Source: UMGS1519 sp050951095 (GTDB lineage Bacteria > Actinomycetota > Coriobacteriia > Coriobacteriales > Eggerthellaceae). From it: 64,000 nucleotides of DNA. The stretch lies in assembly GCA_050951095.1 (NCBI GenBank), contig JBMNIQ010000002.1, positions 186,001 to 250,000 of the forward strand, given 5' to 3'. The notes below the pieces were generated by a model. The model was not told the origin of the DNA and did no database searches. It was given only the letters and a program-made list of their open reading frames with translations. The translations under genes were made by a program, and so were the position numbers. This document shows, piece after piece, positions 25,666-35,014 of the stretch; positions within the stretch are counted from its first letter, which is position 1, and the number at the start of each line of letters is the position of its first letter.

Positions 25666-28600
25666 CTATCGCGCGTTCTCCCGCTTTTCTGCCAGCTCCT
25701 TCGCAATATCCGCTATGCGCATCTTCTTGATGTTTTTGCTGGGCATAGAGCGAAGGAACTTCTTTCCGTATCCCTTGCTGATGAGCCGATGGTCCGCAAG
25801 AATCAAGCTCCCTGTGTCGTCGGCGCTGCGAATCAGACGACCCGCAGCCTGTTTCGTCTCCAATACCGCCTCGGGAAGCACGTAATGGCTCCACGCATGG
25901 GGATCAAGCTGGCTGCGTTCGCATGAGAGCGGATCGCTTGGCTTCTTAAACGGCAACTTCGGTATGACAACGGCCCTCAGCGTTGCGCCGGGCGCGTCGA
26001 AACCTTCCCAGAAGCTCTTCAAGGCGAACAGCGATAGATGCTCGTTCGTAAGGAATTCATCGCGCAGACCCTTCACGGACACGCCCCACTTCTGGCAGAC
26101 CACGCGAAGATTATCTTCTTTCAGCGCATCGCGCACGACCTCATAGCATGTTTCCATCTCACGTCTATTCGTGAACAGTGAAAGCGTGGCGCCCTCTTCG
26201 GCACGATGGACGGCAATCAGAAGCTCTTCCAGCTTCGGAAGATATTTCGGATCATTCGGCTCCGGCATATCCGTCGGAAGGTAGATGGTCATGTTCTCAT
26301 CGAAATCGTAGCTGGAATCCAACTGGAGAAATTTCGTCTGAGACTCTTCTGTTTCGTTCAGCCCCATAGCATTCGCGAAAGAGTCAAGACTTCCATCGAC
26401 CGTAAGCGTTGCAGACGTGAACACAATGCTATGGGTAGACGCGAACAGCGTTTCGTTCATCTTCTGTCCGATGTTGATCATCAACGCAGACAGCTTATCA
26501 TTCAAGCGGTCGCGTTTTCGAATCAGCTCAGCAGAATAGGCATATGCAGGCGAAGGATCATCGGAAAGAATAACTTCGCATGCATTCAACTGGTCACGCA
26601 GATTATACGTCATCGCGGCAATTTCGCGCTGAATGGCTGCGGCACCATCCATACCCTCAAGATAGGCAACAACTTCGGAACTCGAGGAAATCAGCTTATC
26701 AATCGCATCTTGAAGCTCTTTTCCCAGCATTTTCAAGTTGCGGAACACTTCCGTGCTGCGTACATCTTCATTGATCCACAGTTCGACGCGTTCGTAATTT
26801 TTATTACGTTTGTTCGTGTCGAAATACAGCAGATCCTTCACATGCTTCGTGAATTCCGTACACGCTGCGCCATACCGCTTACCGGCCGCAATAGCCCGAG
26901 CAGTCAAATGGTACAGCGGCGTTGACGCCTCGCCGGGTGTACCGCTCATATCTGCGGGGATATCTGCCAGCGAAACATCGGTTGTTTCACGTGAAACATT
27001 CATCAGTTCCGCAGCGGTTGCAGCGGAATTTCCGCCGAATCGACGGGCCGCACGAATAAATACGTTCTTCGAAGGATCTTCCGCCGCTACTTTACGAGCA
27101 GTCCGCAATAGGCCGTCAGATTCCAAGTTAAGCGAAAACGCGCGGCGACCTTCGTTCTCTGCACCATGCGCCTCATCGATAACCCAATAGCGAATAGGAG
27201 GAAGCAACCCGTTGTCGGCGGCAAGATCACAGAACAGCAGGCTATGGTTCGTGACAACGATGTCCGACGCCTCAGCGCGGCGACGAGCACCGTGAACGAA
27301 ACAATCCTTGCCGAAAAATGGGCACTTCTTGCGAAGGCACTCATGACTCGTGGTAGTAATCAAATAACGCGGCACGGCACGGTAGTCTATCTTCAGCGTA
27401 TCCATGTCGTCATATTCCGTCTGTTCAATGTACGACAACGCCCCGGCAAGCGCAGGTGCCTGATGGACTTCGCCGTTCGACGTCTCCACAAAGTGGGGGC
27501 CCTCGTTAACAAGGCGGTTCACCGAACGGAGGCACAGGTAATGCGAGAAGCCCTTGAGCGACGCGAACGTCAAGCCTCCAAGGACCTTATCAAGCAAGGG
27601 CAATTCTTTATTTACCAGCTGGTCGAGGAGGTTGTTCGTCTTCGTTGCAACGCCGACCGTAATGCCGTTGGCCTTGGCTGTCAGCGCTGCGGGAAGCAGG
27701 TACGCCATGGACTTCCCCACGCCTGTGCCAGCCTCTACTGCAAGGTTCGTGGATGTGCGGAATGCCTCTGCAACCGCTTTGGACATGGCCACCTGTTCGG
27801 AACGCGGCTCGTAGCTCTCGTAGGCGTTACCAATGGCGCCGCTTGCAGAGAAGGCAGCCTCTATCTCCTCGTCCGTAGGGAATTCCAGCGGTCGTTCGCC
27901 GCTCTGCGCTATCGCTTCCGCGTCGACATTGGAGGACATCTCGATGCGCTTTACCCGCTGATGGCGCATTGCGCGCAAACTGAACGGCGTCGTTGCCTGC
28001 TTCGCAAAATGCTTGAAAACAAAACTCGTCGGCCATTCCTCAACGGTTGCCATTGACGCAATAACGGCCACAAGATCCTTCGGCATGGCATCGACAGCAG
28101 CAAGCAGCACGCGATATACGTGGCACGTTGAAGAAACATCGTCGTCGGCACGGTGAGTGGATTCTTCAATACCGAATGCGCGGGCAAGATCGATAAGCCG
28201 ATGCGACTTCAAGCGCGGCAGCGCTATGCGGGCAAGGTCAAGCGAATCGATCCAAATGTTCTCCTTCAGGCTGGCGCCTTCCGGATGATTTGTAACGAAA
28301 TGTCTATCGAATGCCGCATTGTGCGCGACAAGCGGCGACGTGCCGACGAACTCGACAAGACCCTTCAGGGCATCGGCAGGGATAGGAGCATCTTCGACGT
28401 CCTCTTCATGGATGTTCGTTAGGTGCTGAATCTCTTCTGGAATGCGTTTCTGCGGGTTTACGAACGTGACATACCAACCGGTGATTTCACCGTTGCACAT
28501 ACGTGCAGCGGCAATCTGGATGAGCTCATCGTGTTTGAACGATACGCCCGTTGTTTCCGTATCGATTACCACGACGTCGGCGTCTAATTCGCCATATGTT

Positions 28601-28713
28601 TTCGAAGCGGCGGCGGCAGGAAGCGACGCGTACCTATCGCGAATTTCCCGACACGTTGATTCGCTGATAAAATCTGCAAGATTATGGGGGATAAGGGTAT
28701 TCTCTGTAGTCAT
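25666..28713 (-). CDS. dinG: DnaQ-like exonuclease fused to DinG-type Fe-S DNA helicase
   Basis: 1015 residues. An N-terminal DEDDh exonuclease (VVVIDTETTG at about 47-56, LVAHNAAFDRHF, HRADDDVSSTCHVY) is joined to an XPD/DinG superfamily 2 helicase: Walker A VEAGTGVGKSMAYLLPA, DEAH box WVIDEAHG and a C-terminal motif with AAGRLIRSADDTG. Cysteines in YLCLRSVN and ECLRKKCPFFGKDCF match the four-Cys Fe-S site of this helicase group. The exonuclease fusion is the Gram-positive form (B. subtilis DinG). It probably unwinds or trims forks, D-loops or R-loops. A perfect parS site lies inside the gene. Confidence 0.92.
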   Translation of the reverse strand: MTTENTLIPHNLADFISESTCREIRDRYASLPAAAASKTYGELDADVVVIDTETTGVSFKHDELIQIAAARMCNGEITGWYVTFVNPQKRIPEEIQHLTNIHEEDVEDAPIPADALKGLVEFVGTSPLVAHNAAFDRHFVTNHPEGASLKENIWIDSLDLARIALPRLKSHRLIDLARAFGIEESTHRADDDVSSTCHVYRVLLAAVDAMPKDLVAVIASMATVEEWPTSFVFKHFAKQATTPFSLRAMRHQRVKRIEMSSNVDAEAIAQSGERPLEFPTDEEIEAAFSASGAIGNAYESYEPRSEQVAMSKAVAEAFRTSTNLAVEAGTGVGKSMAYLLPAALTAKANGITVGVATKTNNLLDQLVNKELPLLDKVLGGLTFASLKGFSHYLCLRSVNRLVNEGPHFVETSNGEVHQAPALAGALSYIEQTEYDDMDTLKIDYRAVPRYLITTTSHECLRKKCPFFGKDCFVHGARRRAEASDIVVTNHSLLFCDLAADNGLLPPIRYWVIDEAHGAENEGRRAFSLNLESDGLLRTARKVAAEDPSKNVFIRAARRFGGNSAATAAELMNVSRETTDVSLADIPADMSGTPGEASTPLYHLTARAIAAGKRYGAACTEFTKHVKDLLYFDTNKRNKNYERVELWINEDVRSTEVFRNLKMLGKELQDAIDKLISSSSEVVAYLEGMDGAAAIQREIAAMTYNLRDQLNACEVILSDDPSPAYAYSAELIRKRDRLNDKLSALMINIGQKMNETLFASTHSIVFTSATLTVDGSLDSFANAMGLNETEESQTKFLQLDSSYDFDENMTIYLPTDMPEPNDPKYLPKLEELLIAVHRAEEGATLSLFTNRREMETCYEVVRDALKEDNLRVVCQKWGVSVKGLRDEFLTNEHLSLFALKSFWEGFDAPGATLRAVVIPKLPFKKPSDPLSCERSQLDPHAWSHYVLPEAVLETKQAAGRLIRSADDTGSLILADHRLISKGYGKKFLRSMPSKNIKKMRIADIAKELAEKRENAR
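26983..26998. promoter_or_regulatory. parS site inside dinG
   Basis: TGTTTCACGTGAAACA, a perfect 16-base match to the consensus ParB site. It lies in coding sequence about 5-6 kb from parB and about 10 kb from the origin. Confidence 0.93.
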
Positions 28714-28782
28714 GGTTTCACCCTATCATGAATCCTGAACACGTCGAGTACAGAACGTCGATCGAAACGCAAGGAGCACATC

Positions 28783-29427
28783 ATGGCAGAGACCCCGTAT
28801 TTTGGGCAATATTTTCGCTTTGAGACGGAAGACAAGCGCAAAGCGGCCGATTTGCTCAGCACGAATAACCTTGTCGGCGATCGTTACCGTGTTGAGTTCA
28901 CGGAAGAAGACGAAGGAACGAAAGCCTGGCTTGTCAATCGCTTCGATGATCGCATTGGCTTTCTCGACGGCGCCGGCGCCTATGAAGCGCGTTTGGCAAT
29001 CGCACGCGGATGGACGACCATTGCACTCTTGAGTTTCGTTGCGTATACGCAGAATCCTGAACCGGGATTCTATTGGGGCGAAGTAGCACTTATCGCCTAC
29101 GACCCGCGCTACGAAGATGAGATGAGCGTCTTCTTGAAGGCCCTTGCAGATTCCATGGGCAATGGCGTACGCCCGAAAATCGATTTCGGACAGGATGCTT
29201 TCAACCAAATCATCGAAACGAAGGGATCCTGGTTCCCGAAAAATCGCGTGAAGATGCCCGAAATGGAGAAGGGCACCGCAGTAGTGAAGGATCATCGCAC
29301 GGCAAACGATCACCTTATCGAACAGGCGCGCAAGGGAAATGTCGGGTGCTACATAGGAAGCTGGGTGTTCTTGCTCGCAGCAGTTGCCGCCATCCTGTTC
29401 GGTCTTCATTCCTGCGGCGTTTTCTAG
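28783..29427 (+). CDS. Hypothetical tail-anchored protein
   Basis: 214 residues, product not recognised. It starts MAETPYFGQYFRFETEDK, has an alpha/beta body (RYRVEFTEEDEGTKAWLVNR, GWTTIALLSFVAYT, GEVALIAYDPRYEDE) and one C-terminal membrane helix (YIGSWVFLLAAVAAILFGLH). Such a layout suggests a cytoplasmic domain anchored by its tail. The start follows AAGGAG at six bases. It is divergent from dinG (69-base gap) and convergent with ddl. The protein at 43809-44288 has a similar layout (soluble domain plus tail helix), but I see no clear sequence similarity. Confidence 0.7.
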   Translation: MAETPYFGQYFRFETEDKRKAADLLSTNNLVGDRYRVEFTEEDEGTKAWLVNRFDDRIGFLDGAGAYEARLAIARGWTTIALLSFVAYTQNPEPGFYWGEVALIAYDPRYEDEMSVFLKALADSMGNGVRPKIDFGQDAFNQIIETKGSWFPKNRVKMPEMEKGTAVVKDHRTANDHLIEQARKGNVGCYIGSWVFLLAAVAAILFGLHSCGVF

Positions 29428-29541
29428 CAAGGGAAAACGCAGGCAACCGCTTTCTTCGCGTGGCATTACATACGGATATACGAAAAGCGACCGACACCTG
29501 CCGGCCGCATTTTCAATACGATAATGCTTATAGCAAGGCGC

Positions 29542-30510
29542 CTATTCGCGAATGCCCCGTTTCTTCGCATCCTCCAACGCCAGTTCGATGAGCTTCGTGC
29601 ACAGCTCGGGGAAGCTGTAGCCCGCTGCCCTGCCCGCGTCGGGAAACAGCGACGTGCTCGTCATGCCGGGAACGGTATTCGTCTCCAACGTCCAGCATTT
29701 CCCCTGCTCATCCATGATGATATCCGTACGGGAAACACCGCGGCAGCCCAGCGCCTTATGAGCGGCAAGAGCCGTTTTCTGCACACGCTCCGTTTCTTCG
29801 GGAGACAGCGGCGCAGGGCAGATGTGCTGCGAACCGCCGGGAGCGTACTTGCTCTGGAAGTCGTAAAACTCCGCCTGCGGAACGATCTTGATGACAGGCA
29901 GGGCAACAGGATCGTCATTGCCCAGGACGGAAACCGTCAACTCTGTTCCCTTGATATAGGTCTCGATCAAGACCTCGCGGTCATGTTGGAACGATTCCTT
30001 CAGCGCCTCTTCCACCTCTTCAGGCGTTTTCACGATATGAACGCCCAAGGCGCTGCCCTCGTTCGCCGGCTTCACAACACAGGGCGAACCGACCTTTTCG
30101 ATAACTTCCGCACCAGACATAGTCGGCTTGTCGTACATGGTGATGGAATCGGGAGTGGGGATGCCGTAATGCCGATAGAACACCTTCGCACGGATCTTAT
30201 CGATCGCCAGCGCGCTGGACCATACGCCGGATCCCGTGTAGGGAATACCCAGCACCTCCAGCATGCCCTGGATGGTTCCATCTTCGCCGTACTTGCCGTG
30301 CAGGCAGAGGAACGCGACATCAAAGTTGCCATCCATCAGAGAACGGAGATCACTGCGAATAACAGGATCGAACGTCATCACATTGAAACCGGCTTCCTCA
30401 AGCGCCTCGCGCGCGCCCTGTCCGGAAGCGATAGAAATATCCCTCTCACCGCTTGCACCGCCGGCAAGCAGGGCAACGTTGATATTCTTCGGGTCAATAG
30501 CAGTACCCAT
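29542..30510 (-). CDS. ddl: D-alanine-D-alanine ligase
   Basis: Ddl joins two D-alanines with ATP for peptidoglycan synthesis. 322 residues. N-terminal VALLAGGASGERDISIASG, LHGKYGEDGTIQGMLE, the ATP-grasp segment CVVKPANEGSALGVHIV and the C-terminal metal and substrate residues in LETNTVPGMTSTSLF. The start at 30510 follows AAAGGGG. A weak hairpin ending in ATTTTC (29487-29513) lies between this gene and the convergent hypothetical gene. Confidence 0.96.
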   Translation of the reverse strand: MGTAIDPKNINVALLAGGASGERDISIASGQGAREALEEAGFNVMTFDPVIRSDLRSLMDGNFDVAFLCLHGKYGEDGTIQGMLEVLGIPYTGSGVWSSALAIDKIRAKVFYRHYGIPTPDSITMYDKPTMSGAEVIEKVGSPCVVKPANEGSALGVHIVKTPEEVEEALKESFQHDREVLIETYIKGTELTVSVLGNDDPVALPVIKIVPQAEFYDFQSKYAPGGSQHICPAPLSPEETERVQKTALAAHKALGCRGVSRTDIIMDEQGKCWTLETNTVPGMTSTSLFPDAGRAAGYSFPELCTKLIELALEDAKKRGIRE

Positions 30511-30685
30511 GAAGGCCCCTTTTCATTGTTGGTATGATTCGGCTTCACCAAGCCAATATCGCACCGAGTATAGCAAACGCATTCTCCGCCGCTCCTGCGC
30601 AGCGGCAGTGTTTCGGAGACTTTTACAATGAGTCCATCGCAAGAAGCGAAGCGCAATCCCCGCCAGGCGGGCAGTGCGTATCTCG

Positions 30686-30691
30686 TATAAT
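30686..30691 (+). promoter_or_regulatory. -10 box of rlmN (leaderless)
   Basis: A perfect TATAAT ends six bases before the ATG at 30698, with no ribosome site between, so the mRNA should begin at about the A of the ATG. Confidence 0.55.
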
Positions 30692-30697
30692 GGCCGC

Positions 30698-31765
30698 ATG
30701 GAGACATCAATACTTGCATATTCCCCCGAAACGCTGCCCGCTCTTATAGAACAGATAGGGCAGCCAAAATATCGAACGAAGCAACTGTTGCAGTGGTTGT
30801 ATCAGCGTGGCGCAGAATCCTACGACGATATGACGAATCTGCCGAAAACCATGCGCAGTACGTTGAAAGATGTTGCACCACTTGTTGTTCCCCAAGTGGT
30901 AGATAAACAGGTTTCGAAAGATGGCACACGCAAATATCTGTTGCAGATGGCTGATGGAGCCTTGGTCGAAACAGTGGGGATTCCCTCGCGCGACACAAAC
31001 GCAAAAGGGAAAGCCCGCAGGCTCACCGTCTGCTTCTCAACGCAAGTAGGCTGCCCTATGGCATGTGCCTTCTGCGCCACGGGAAAAGAGGGTCTGAAAC
31101 GCAATCTGCTCCCAGGCGAAATAGCGTGGCAATTGCTGATTTGCGAAAAGGACCTGGGGATGCGTGTCAGCAACGCTGTTGCCATGGGACAGGGCGAGCC
31201 ATTCCTGAACTACGATAACGTTATCGGCGCACTCCATATCTTGAATAACCCGGATTGCCTGAATATCGGCGCGCGCCATATCAGCGTTTCAACATGCGGC
31301 ATTCTGGACGGCATCGAACGATTCGGCAAAGAACCCGAACAGTTCACGTTGGCTGTCTCTCTGCACTGTGCCATACAGAAAACGCGCGATACATTAATGC
31401 CGCGATGCACATCTATGCCGTTGCAACAACTTCATACCAGCTTGCAGCGCTATCAAGAATCAAGCGGGCGGCGCGTATCGTTCGAGTACCTCATGATCAA
31501 AGGCATCACCGATACCGATGAGTGCCTGGATGCCTTGATATCATTCTGCAACGGTATCTCGGCGCATGTGAACATGCTCCGCATCAATGAGATAGACGAT
31601 TCGCCGTTCAAACCATCTTCTGAAAAACGCATCAACCGTTTCTTATCCGCATTGGAGCAGAAACACATCGAAGCCACCGTGAGAGACTCGCGGGGCTCCG
31701 ATATCGATGGCGCTTGTGGGCAACTAATCAATAAGAGGGGAAAGCGGCAAGCTAGTCAGCATTGA
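30698..31765 (+). CDS. rlmN: 23S rRNA (adenine2503-C2)-methyltransferase
   Basis: A radical SAM enzyme that methylates A2503 of 23S rRNA and A37 of some tRNAs. About 355 residues starting METSILAYSPETLP. N-terminal RNA-binding part (KYRTKQLLQWLYQRGAESYD), radical SAM triad in GCPMACAFCATGKEG (CxxxCxxC), GEPFLNYDNV and a C-terminal active-site cysteine in DIDGACGQL. Upstream in-frame extension is possible to 30674 but covers the -10 box, so 30698 is preferred. Its last 14 bases overlap the end of parB on the opposite strand. Confidence 0.95.
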   Translation: METSILAYSPETLPALIEQIGQPKYRTKQLLQWLYQRGAESYDDMTNLPKTMRSTLKDVAPLVVPQVVDKQVSKDGTRKYLLQMADGALVETVGIPSRDTNAKGKARRLTVCFSTQVGCPMACAFCATGKEGLKRNLLPGEIAWQLLICEKDLGMRVSNAVAMGQGEPFLNYDNVIGALHILNNPDCLNIGARHISVSTCGILDGIERFGKEPEQFTLAVSLHCAIQKTRDTLMPRCTSMPLQQLHTSLQRYQESSGRRVSFEYLMIKGITDTDECLDALISFCNGISAHVNMLRINEIDDSPFKPSSEKRINRFLSALEQKHIEATVRDSRGSDIDGACGQLINKRGKRQASQH

Positions 31766-32933
31766 TGCGACTCATGATTCGCTCAAGCTGATCTTGATCC
31801 GTGAATTCAATCTCTAGCTTGTTCTTGCCTTTTGCAACTTTCACGCGAACCTTAGTATCCAGTGCCTTGCTGAGATTCTTTGCAACAGCCTTGTATTCCT
31901 GTGGCACTTTCGGACGCGGTGTTGCAGTTTTCTCTTCACGGCCGGAAATCAAACGAGCCATATTTTCAGCTTCACGGACAGTCATCTTCCCATCGAGCAT
32001 CTTCTCCGTGAGCTTCTGACGACCCTCGATGGTGGGAATGGAAAGAATGGCGCGCGCGTGACCTGCGGTAATCTTCTCTTCAAACAACAATTGTTGGGCG
32101 TCTTCCGGCAAATCCAGCAAACGCAGGGAATTCGCAATGGTCGAACGTCCCTTAGAAACCAATTGCGCAAGCTGCGACTGAGTCAAACCCCTCCGCTCCA
32201 TCAAGCGGCGGTATCCGTACGCCTCTTCAATGGGATTCAGGTCTGAGCGCTGGATATTCTCGATCATGGCAAGCTCGATGACTTTATCGTCATCCGCCTC
32301 AAGAATGTTGATAGGCACTTCGGTAAGCCCGGCAAGACGACTTGCCTGCCAACGACGCTCTCCGGCAATAATCTGGTAAGTATCACCTTTCTGACGAACT
32401 AGGATAGGCTGCAACAGCCCATTACGTGAGATAGAGTCGGCCAGCTCTTCCAGCTCTTCTTTATCGAAATGCGAGCGCGGCTGATCAGGATTCGGTTGCA
32501 CCTTATCAATGGGAGCCTTCAGCGGATTGCGCTTCTTCACTTCCTTGATGACGATATGGTCTTCCAGCTCGGCCTCATCAACGGCCTCTTTTTCTTCGAT
32601 GGATTGAGCTGCCTTCTCGCTAGCCTTTTCTTCAACCGACGCATTCTTATTCAATTGAGCGGTTGATTGGCTCTTAGAAGCGCTCTCAGCGGCTCGATTT
32701 TTCGCAGCGCTTTTCTGTTTTTCAAGAATCTCCTCAGCGCGGCTTCTCTCGGGCATCGGTTGAGCAGCATCCGCATGCTGCGAGGGAGTTGCTTGCCCTT
32801 CGTCTTCCGATGCCGAATCTTCACGACGAGCTTGATTTGAATAGGACGGCGTTTGAATAGAATGCGGTGCCGGCTCTCCCATGAGCGCGCTCAGACCGCG
32901 ACCCAATCCTCCTCTATTCTTTGCCACGAGCAA
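31752..32933 (-). CDS. parB: Chromosome-partitioning protein ParB
   Basis: ParB binds parS, spreads as a CTP-dependent clamp and loads SMC. 393 residues. The N-terminus is LVAKNRGGLGRGLSALMGE, followed by a long charged linker (about 40-140). The ParB/Spo0J core has NPDQPRSHFDKEELEELADS, ILVRQKGDTYQIIAGERRWQ (CTP-binding GERR) and the HTH GLTQSQLAQLVSKGRSTIAN; a C-terminal dimerisation domain follows. The start is probably the TTG at 32933, with GGAGGA at five bases, inside the end of parA (20-base overlap); a GTG at 32927 is the alternative. The linker is longer than in most ParB proteins. Confidence 0.95.
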   Translation of the reverse strand: MLVAKNRGGLGRGLSALMGEPAPHSIQTPSYSNQARREDSASEDEGQATPSQHADAAQPMPERSRAEEILEKQKSAAKNRAAESASKSQSTAQLNKNASVEEKASEKAAQSIEEKEAVDEAELEDHIVIKEVKKRNPLKAPIDKVQPNPDQPRSHFDKEELEELADSISRNGLLQPILVRQKGDTYQIIAGERRWQASRLAGLTEVPINILEADDDKVIELAMIENIQRSDLNPIEEAYGYRRLMERRGLTQSQLAQLVSKGRSTIANSLRLLDLPEDAQQLLFEEKITAGHARAILSIPTIEGRQKLTEKMLDGKMTVREAENMARLISGREEKTATPRPKVPQEYKAVAKNLSKALDTKVRVKVAKGKNKLEIEFTDQDQLERIMSRINAD

Positions 32934-34005
32934 TCACTTCCTCCGCCAATGCGCGATACGCCTGAGCTCCCTTGCCAGACGGATCATATTCTTGAATGGA
33001 CATACCGTAGCTGGGTGCTTCCGAAAGCTTTACCGTACGCGGTATCTGCGTTTCGAAAACAACCTTGCCGAAATAATTGCGCACTTCACGCGCAACCTGT
33101 TTTGAAAGCGTCGTGCGTCCGTCGTACATGGTGATAAGCACGCCGAACACGTCCAAGCTCGGATTAAGGCGCGATTTGACAAGTTTCATCGAATCGAGGA
33201 GTTTTGTCACACCTTCAAGGGCGTAGAACTCGCTTTGAATAGGGATGAGAAGCGAGTCTGCAGCAACGAGACCATTGACGGTAAGAAGGCCAAGGGAAGG
33301 CGGGCAATCGACAAATATATAGTCGTAATTACCACGGAGTTGCCCAAGCGCGTCCTTCAATCGGTTCTCGCGAGCAATCGCAGAAACAAGCTCCACTTCA
33401 GCACCGGCAAGATTAATCGTTGCCGGAAGAAGATCGAGGCCTTCGGCAATATCCGGAAGGATAGCCTCCTTTACCGGCAAATCATTCAGCAAGACATCAT
33501 ATATGCAATAGTGCAGATCTCGCTTTTCAATGCCAAGGCCACTCGTTGCATTACCCTGAGGGTCAAGGTCCACAAGCAGGACCTGTTTCCCCATGGATCC
33601 GAGAATGAACGAAAGGTTCAAAGCGGTCGTTGATTTCCCAACGCCGCCTTTCTGATTGATGATAGAGATGATCTTCGTCGTGCCGACAACATGCGTTACC
33701 GGATTCTTTTCGGAATACGGTTTGATAATGCGCAGTCCCGCCTCATCAGGGTCAGAGTGTTGCGACACCGGTTGCTCCACCACTTCTTCGGTGGATTCAG
33801 TATGCGAAGGAGCTTCGCTCGTATCCTGTGCAGCTTCTTCAGAAAAAGGAGTATCCGGTACAGGTATCTTTACCCCAGCATCGGTGGATTCGGCAGCTGC
33901 CTGATCTTCGCTCTGAGGAGTTGCTTCTTGCTGTTCCGGCTCTGAATTCTGTTTGATAGTCTCTGCTGCTTTTTTATTTCGTCTTAGACCATCGAAAAAA
34001 CCCAC
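32914..34005 (-). CDS. parA: Chromosome-partitioning ATPase ParA (Soj)
   Basis: A Walker-type ATPase that moves ParB-parS complexes. 363 residues. The first 110 residues are an acidic, Pro/Glu/Ser-rich extension (MGFFDGLRRNKKAAETI and onward), absent in most Soj proteins. The core is IISIINQKGGVGKSTTALNL (deviant Walker A), VLLVDLDPQGNATSGLG, YIFVDCPPSLGLLTVNGL and KLSEAPSYGMSIQEYDP. The start is the GTG at 34005, five bases after AAAGGAG; a GTG at 34020 would overlap that site. The 210 bases upstream, to rsmG, hold two parS sites. Confidence 0.95.
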   Translation of the reverse strand: MGFFDGLRRNKKAAETIKQNSEPEQQEATPQSEDQAAAESTDAGVKIPVPDTPFSEEAAQDTSEAPSHTESTEEVVEQPVSQHSDPDEAGLRIIKPYSEKNPVTHVVGTTKIISIINQKGGVGKSTTALNLSFILGSMGKQVLLVDLDPQGNATSGLGIEKRDLHYCIYDVLLNDLPVKEAILPDIAEGLDLLPATINLAGAEVELVSAIARENRLKDALGQLRGNYDYIFVDCPPSLGLLTVNGLVAADSLLIPIQSEFYALEGVTKLLDSMKLVKSRLNPSLDVFGVLITMYDGRTTLSKQVAREVRNYFGKVVFETQIPRTVKLSEAPSYGMSIQEYDPSGKGAQAYRALAEEVIARGKE

Positions 34006-34109
34006 ACGGACTCCTTTCACTCGATATCGAGGATTATAGCAACTTGGATTGCATCATCTATGTATGCCGAAGACATACGGTCATATTTCACTGCTACGTT
34101 AGTCTGGCG

Positions 34110-34125
34110 TGTTTCACATGAAACA
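34110..34125. promoter_or_regulatory. Near-parS site
   Basis: TGTTTCACATGAAACA, one centre base changed from the consensus (CA instead of CG). It lies upstream of parA, 90 bases from a perfect site. Confidence 0.7.
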
Positions 34126-34199
34126 ATCCGCGTAGCTACTATCGCATTCGAATTCGAGGTATTGCGTACTCGAAACGGGACACCTAAAGAACTATCACA

Positions 34200-34215
34200 T
34201 GTTTCACGTGAAACA
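34200..34215. promoter_or_regulatory. parS site between parA and rsmG
   Basis: TGTTTCACGTGAAACA, perfect. It abuts the rsmG stop codon at 34216. Confidence 0.95.
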
Positions 34216-34902
34216 TCACTTTGCTTTATACGGGCGTTTTTGAGCCATGCCGGGGCGGCGCGGAAGCTTCACCTGAGGGTTTGATACCTTTTCGAATACG
34301 ATGATGCGGCGAGGCGTTTTCCCATCGGAAAGCATAAGCTTCCGATTTGAAATCATCTTCATACCCAGCTTATCTTGGATTGAGATGGCCCATTCCAACT
34401 CATCATCAACATTATCTGCCTTGTATGCAACAAGGCGACCGCCCGTGGTAAGAAGTGGCGATGCCAATTCGATAAGCGAAGGTAGAGCAGTAAGGGCACG
34501 GGCCGTGATGAGAGCGAAGCTTTCGGGCGCCTCCAAAGCCAGTTCTTCAGCGCGGCCACCATATACATGGATAGTATCAGCAAGACCGAGTTCGTCGGCA
34601 AACGAGGCTAGAAGCTCCGTCTTTTTCTTGACAGATTCAACGAGCAGCGTGTCACGACCAGTAACAATGGCCACTGCGAATCCGGGGAACCCTCCACCGC
34701 TGCCAAGATCGGCATAGCGACCTACAGGAGCTTCGAGGCATTCGGGGATACCCTGCAGAGAATCCTCTACATGCAGAAGCTCGGCTTCTTCATTGTCTTG
34801 AATGCGCGTAAGATTCACCGATTCATTTGCTTTCAGCACCAAATCCAAGTGCTGCTGAATCAGTTGCGCCTGCTTGTCGCTCAATGAGATAGGGCTCTGC
34901 AT
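34216..34902 (-). CDS. rsmG: 16S rRNA (guanine527-N7)-methyltransferase
   Basis: RsmG (GidB) methylates G527 of 16S rRNA. 228 residues with the SAM-binding motif YADLGSGGGFPGFAVAIV, LVESVKKKTELLASF, ITARALTALPSLIELASPLL and a basic C-terminus (VKLPRRPGMAQKRPYKAK). The N-terminal helix has LSDKQAQLIQQHLDLVLKAN. It sits between jag and parA, the classic origin-region order. Confidence 0.96.
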   Translation of the reverse strand: MQSPISLSDKQAQLIQQHLDLVLKANESVNLTRIQDNEEAELLHVEDSLQGIPECLEAPVGRYADLGSGGGFPGFAVAIVTGRDTLLVESVKKKTELLASFADELGLADTIHVYGGRAEELALEAPESFALITARALTALPSLIELASPLLTTGGRLVAYKADNVDDELEWAISIQDKLGMKMISNRKLMLSDGKTPRRIIVFEKVSNPQVKLPRRPGMAQKRPYKAK

Positions 34903-34965
34903 GCCAACTCCTCCCGTTAACCTACGATTCTTATTCTACCGTGCAGAACAAACGTACCAGATAAT

Positions 34966-34989
34966 GAAAAGGCCACCCGGAGGTGGCCT
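34966..34989 (-). terminator. Terminator after jag
   Basis: AGGCCACC (34970-34977) / GGTGGCCT (34982-34989) stem, followed by TTTTC on the minus strand. It ends the rpmH-jag transcript before rsmG. Confidence 0.8.
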
Positions 34990-35014
34990 GCGTAATCAGA
35001 AGTAAAGTGAAGGA

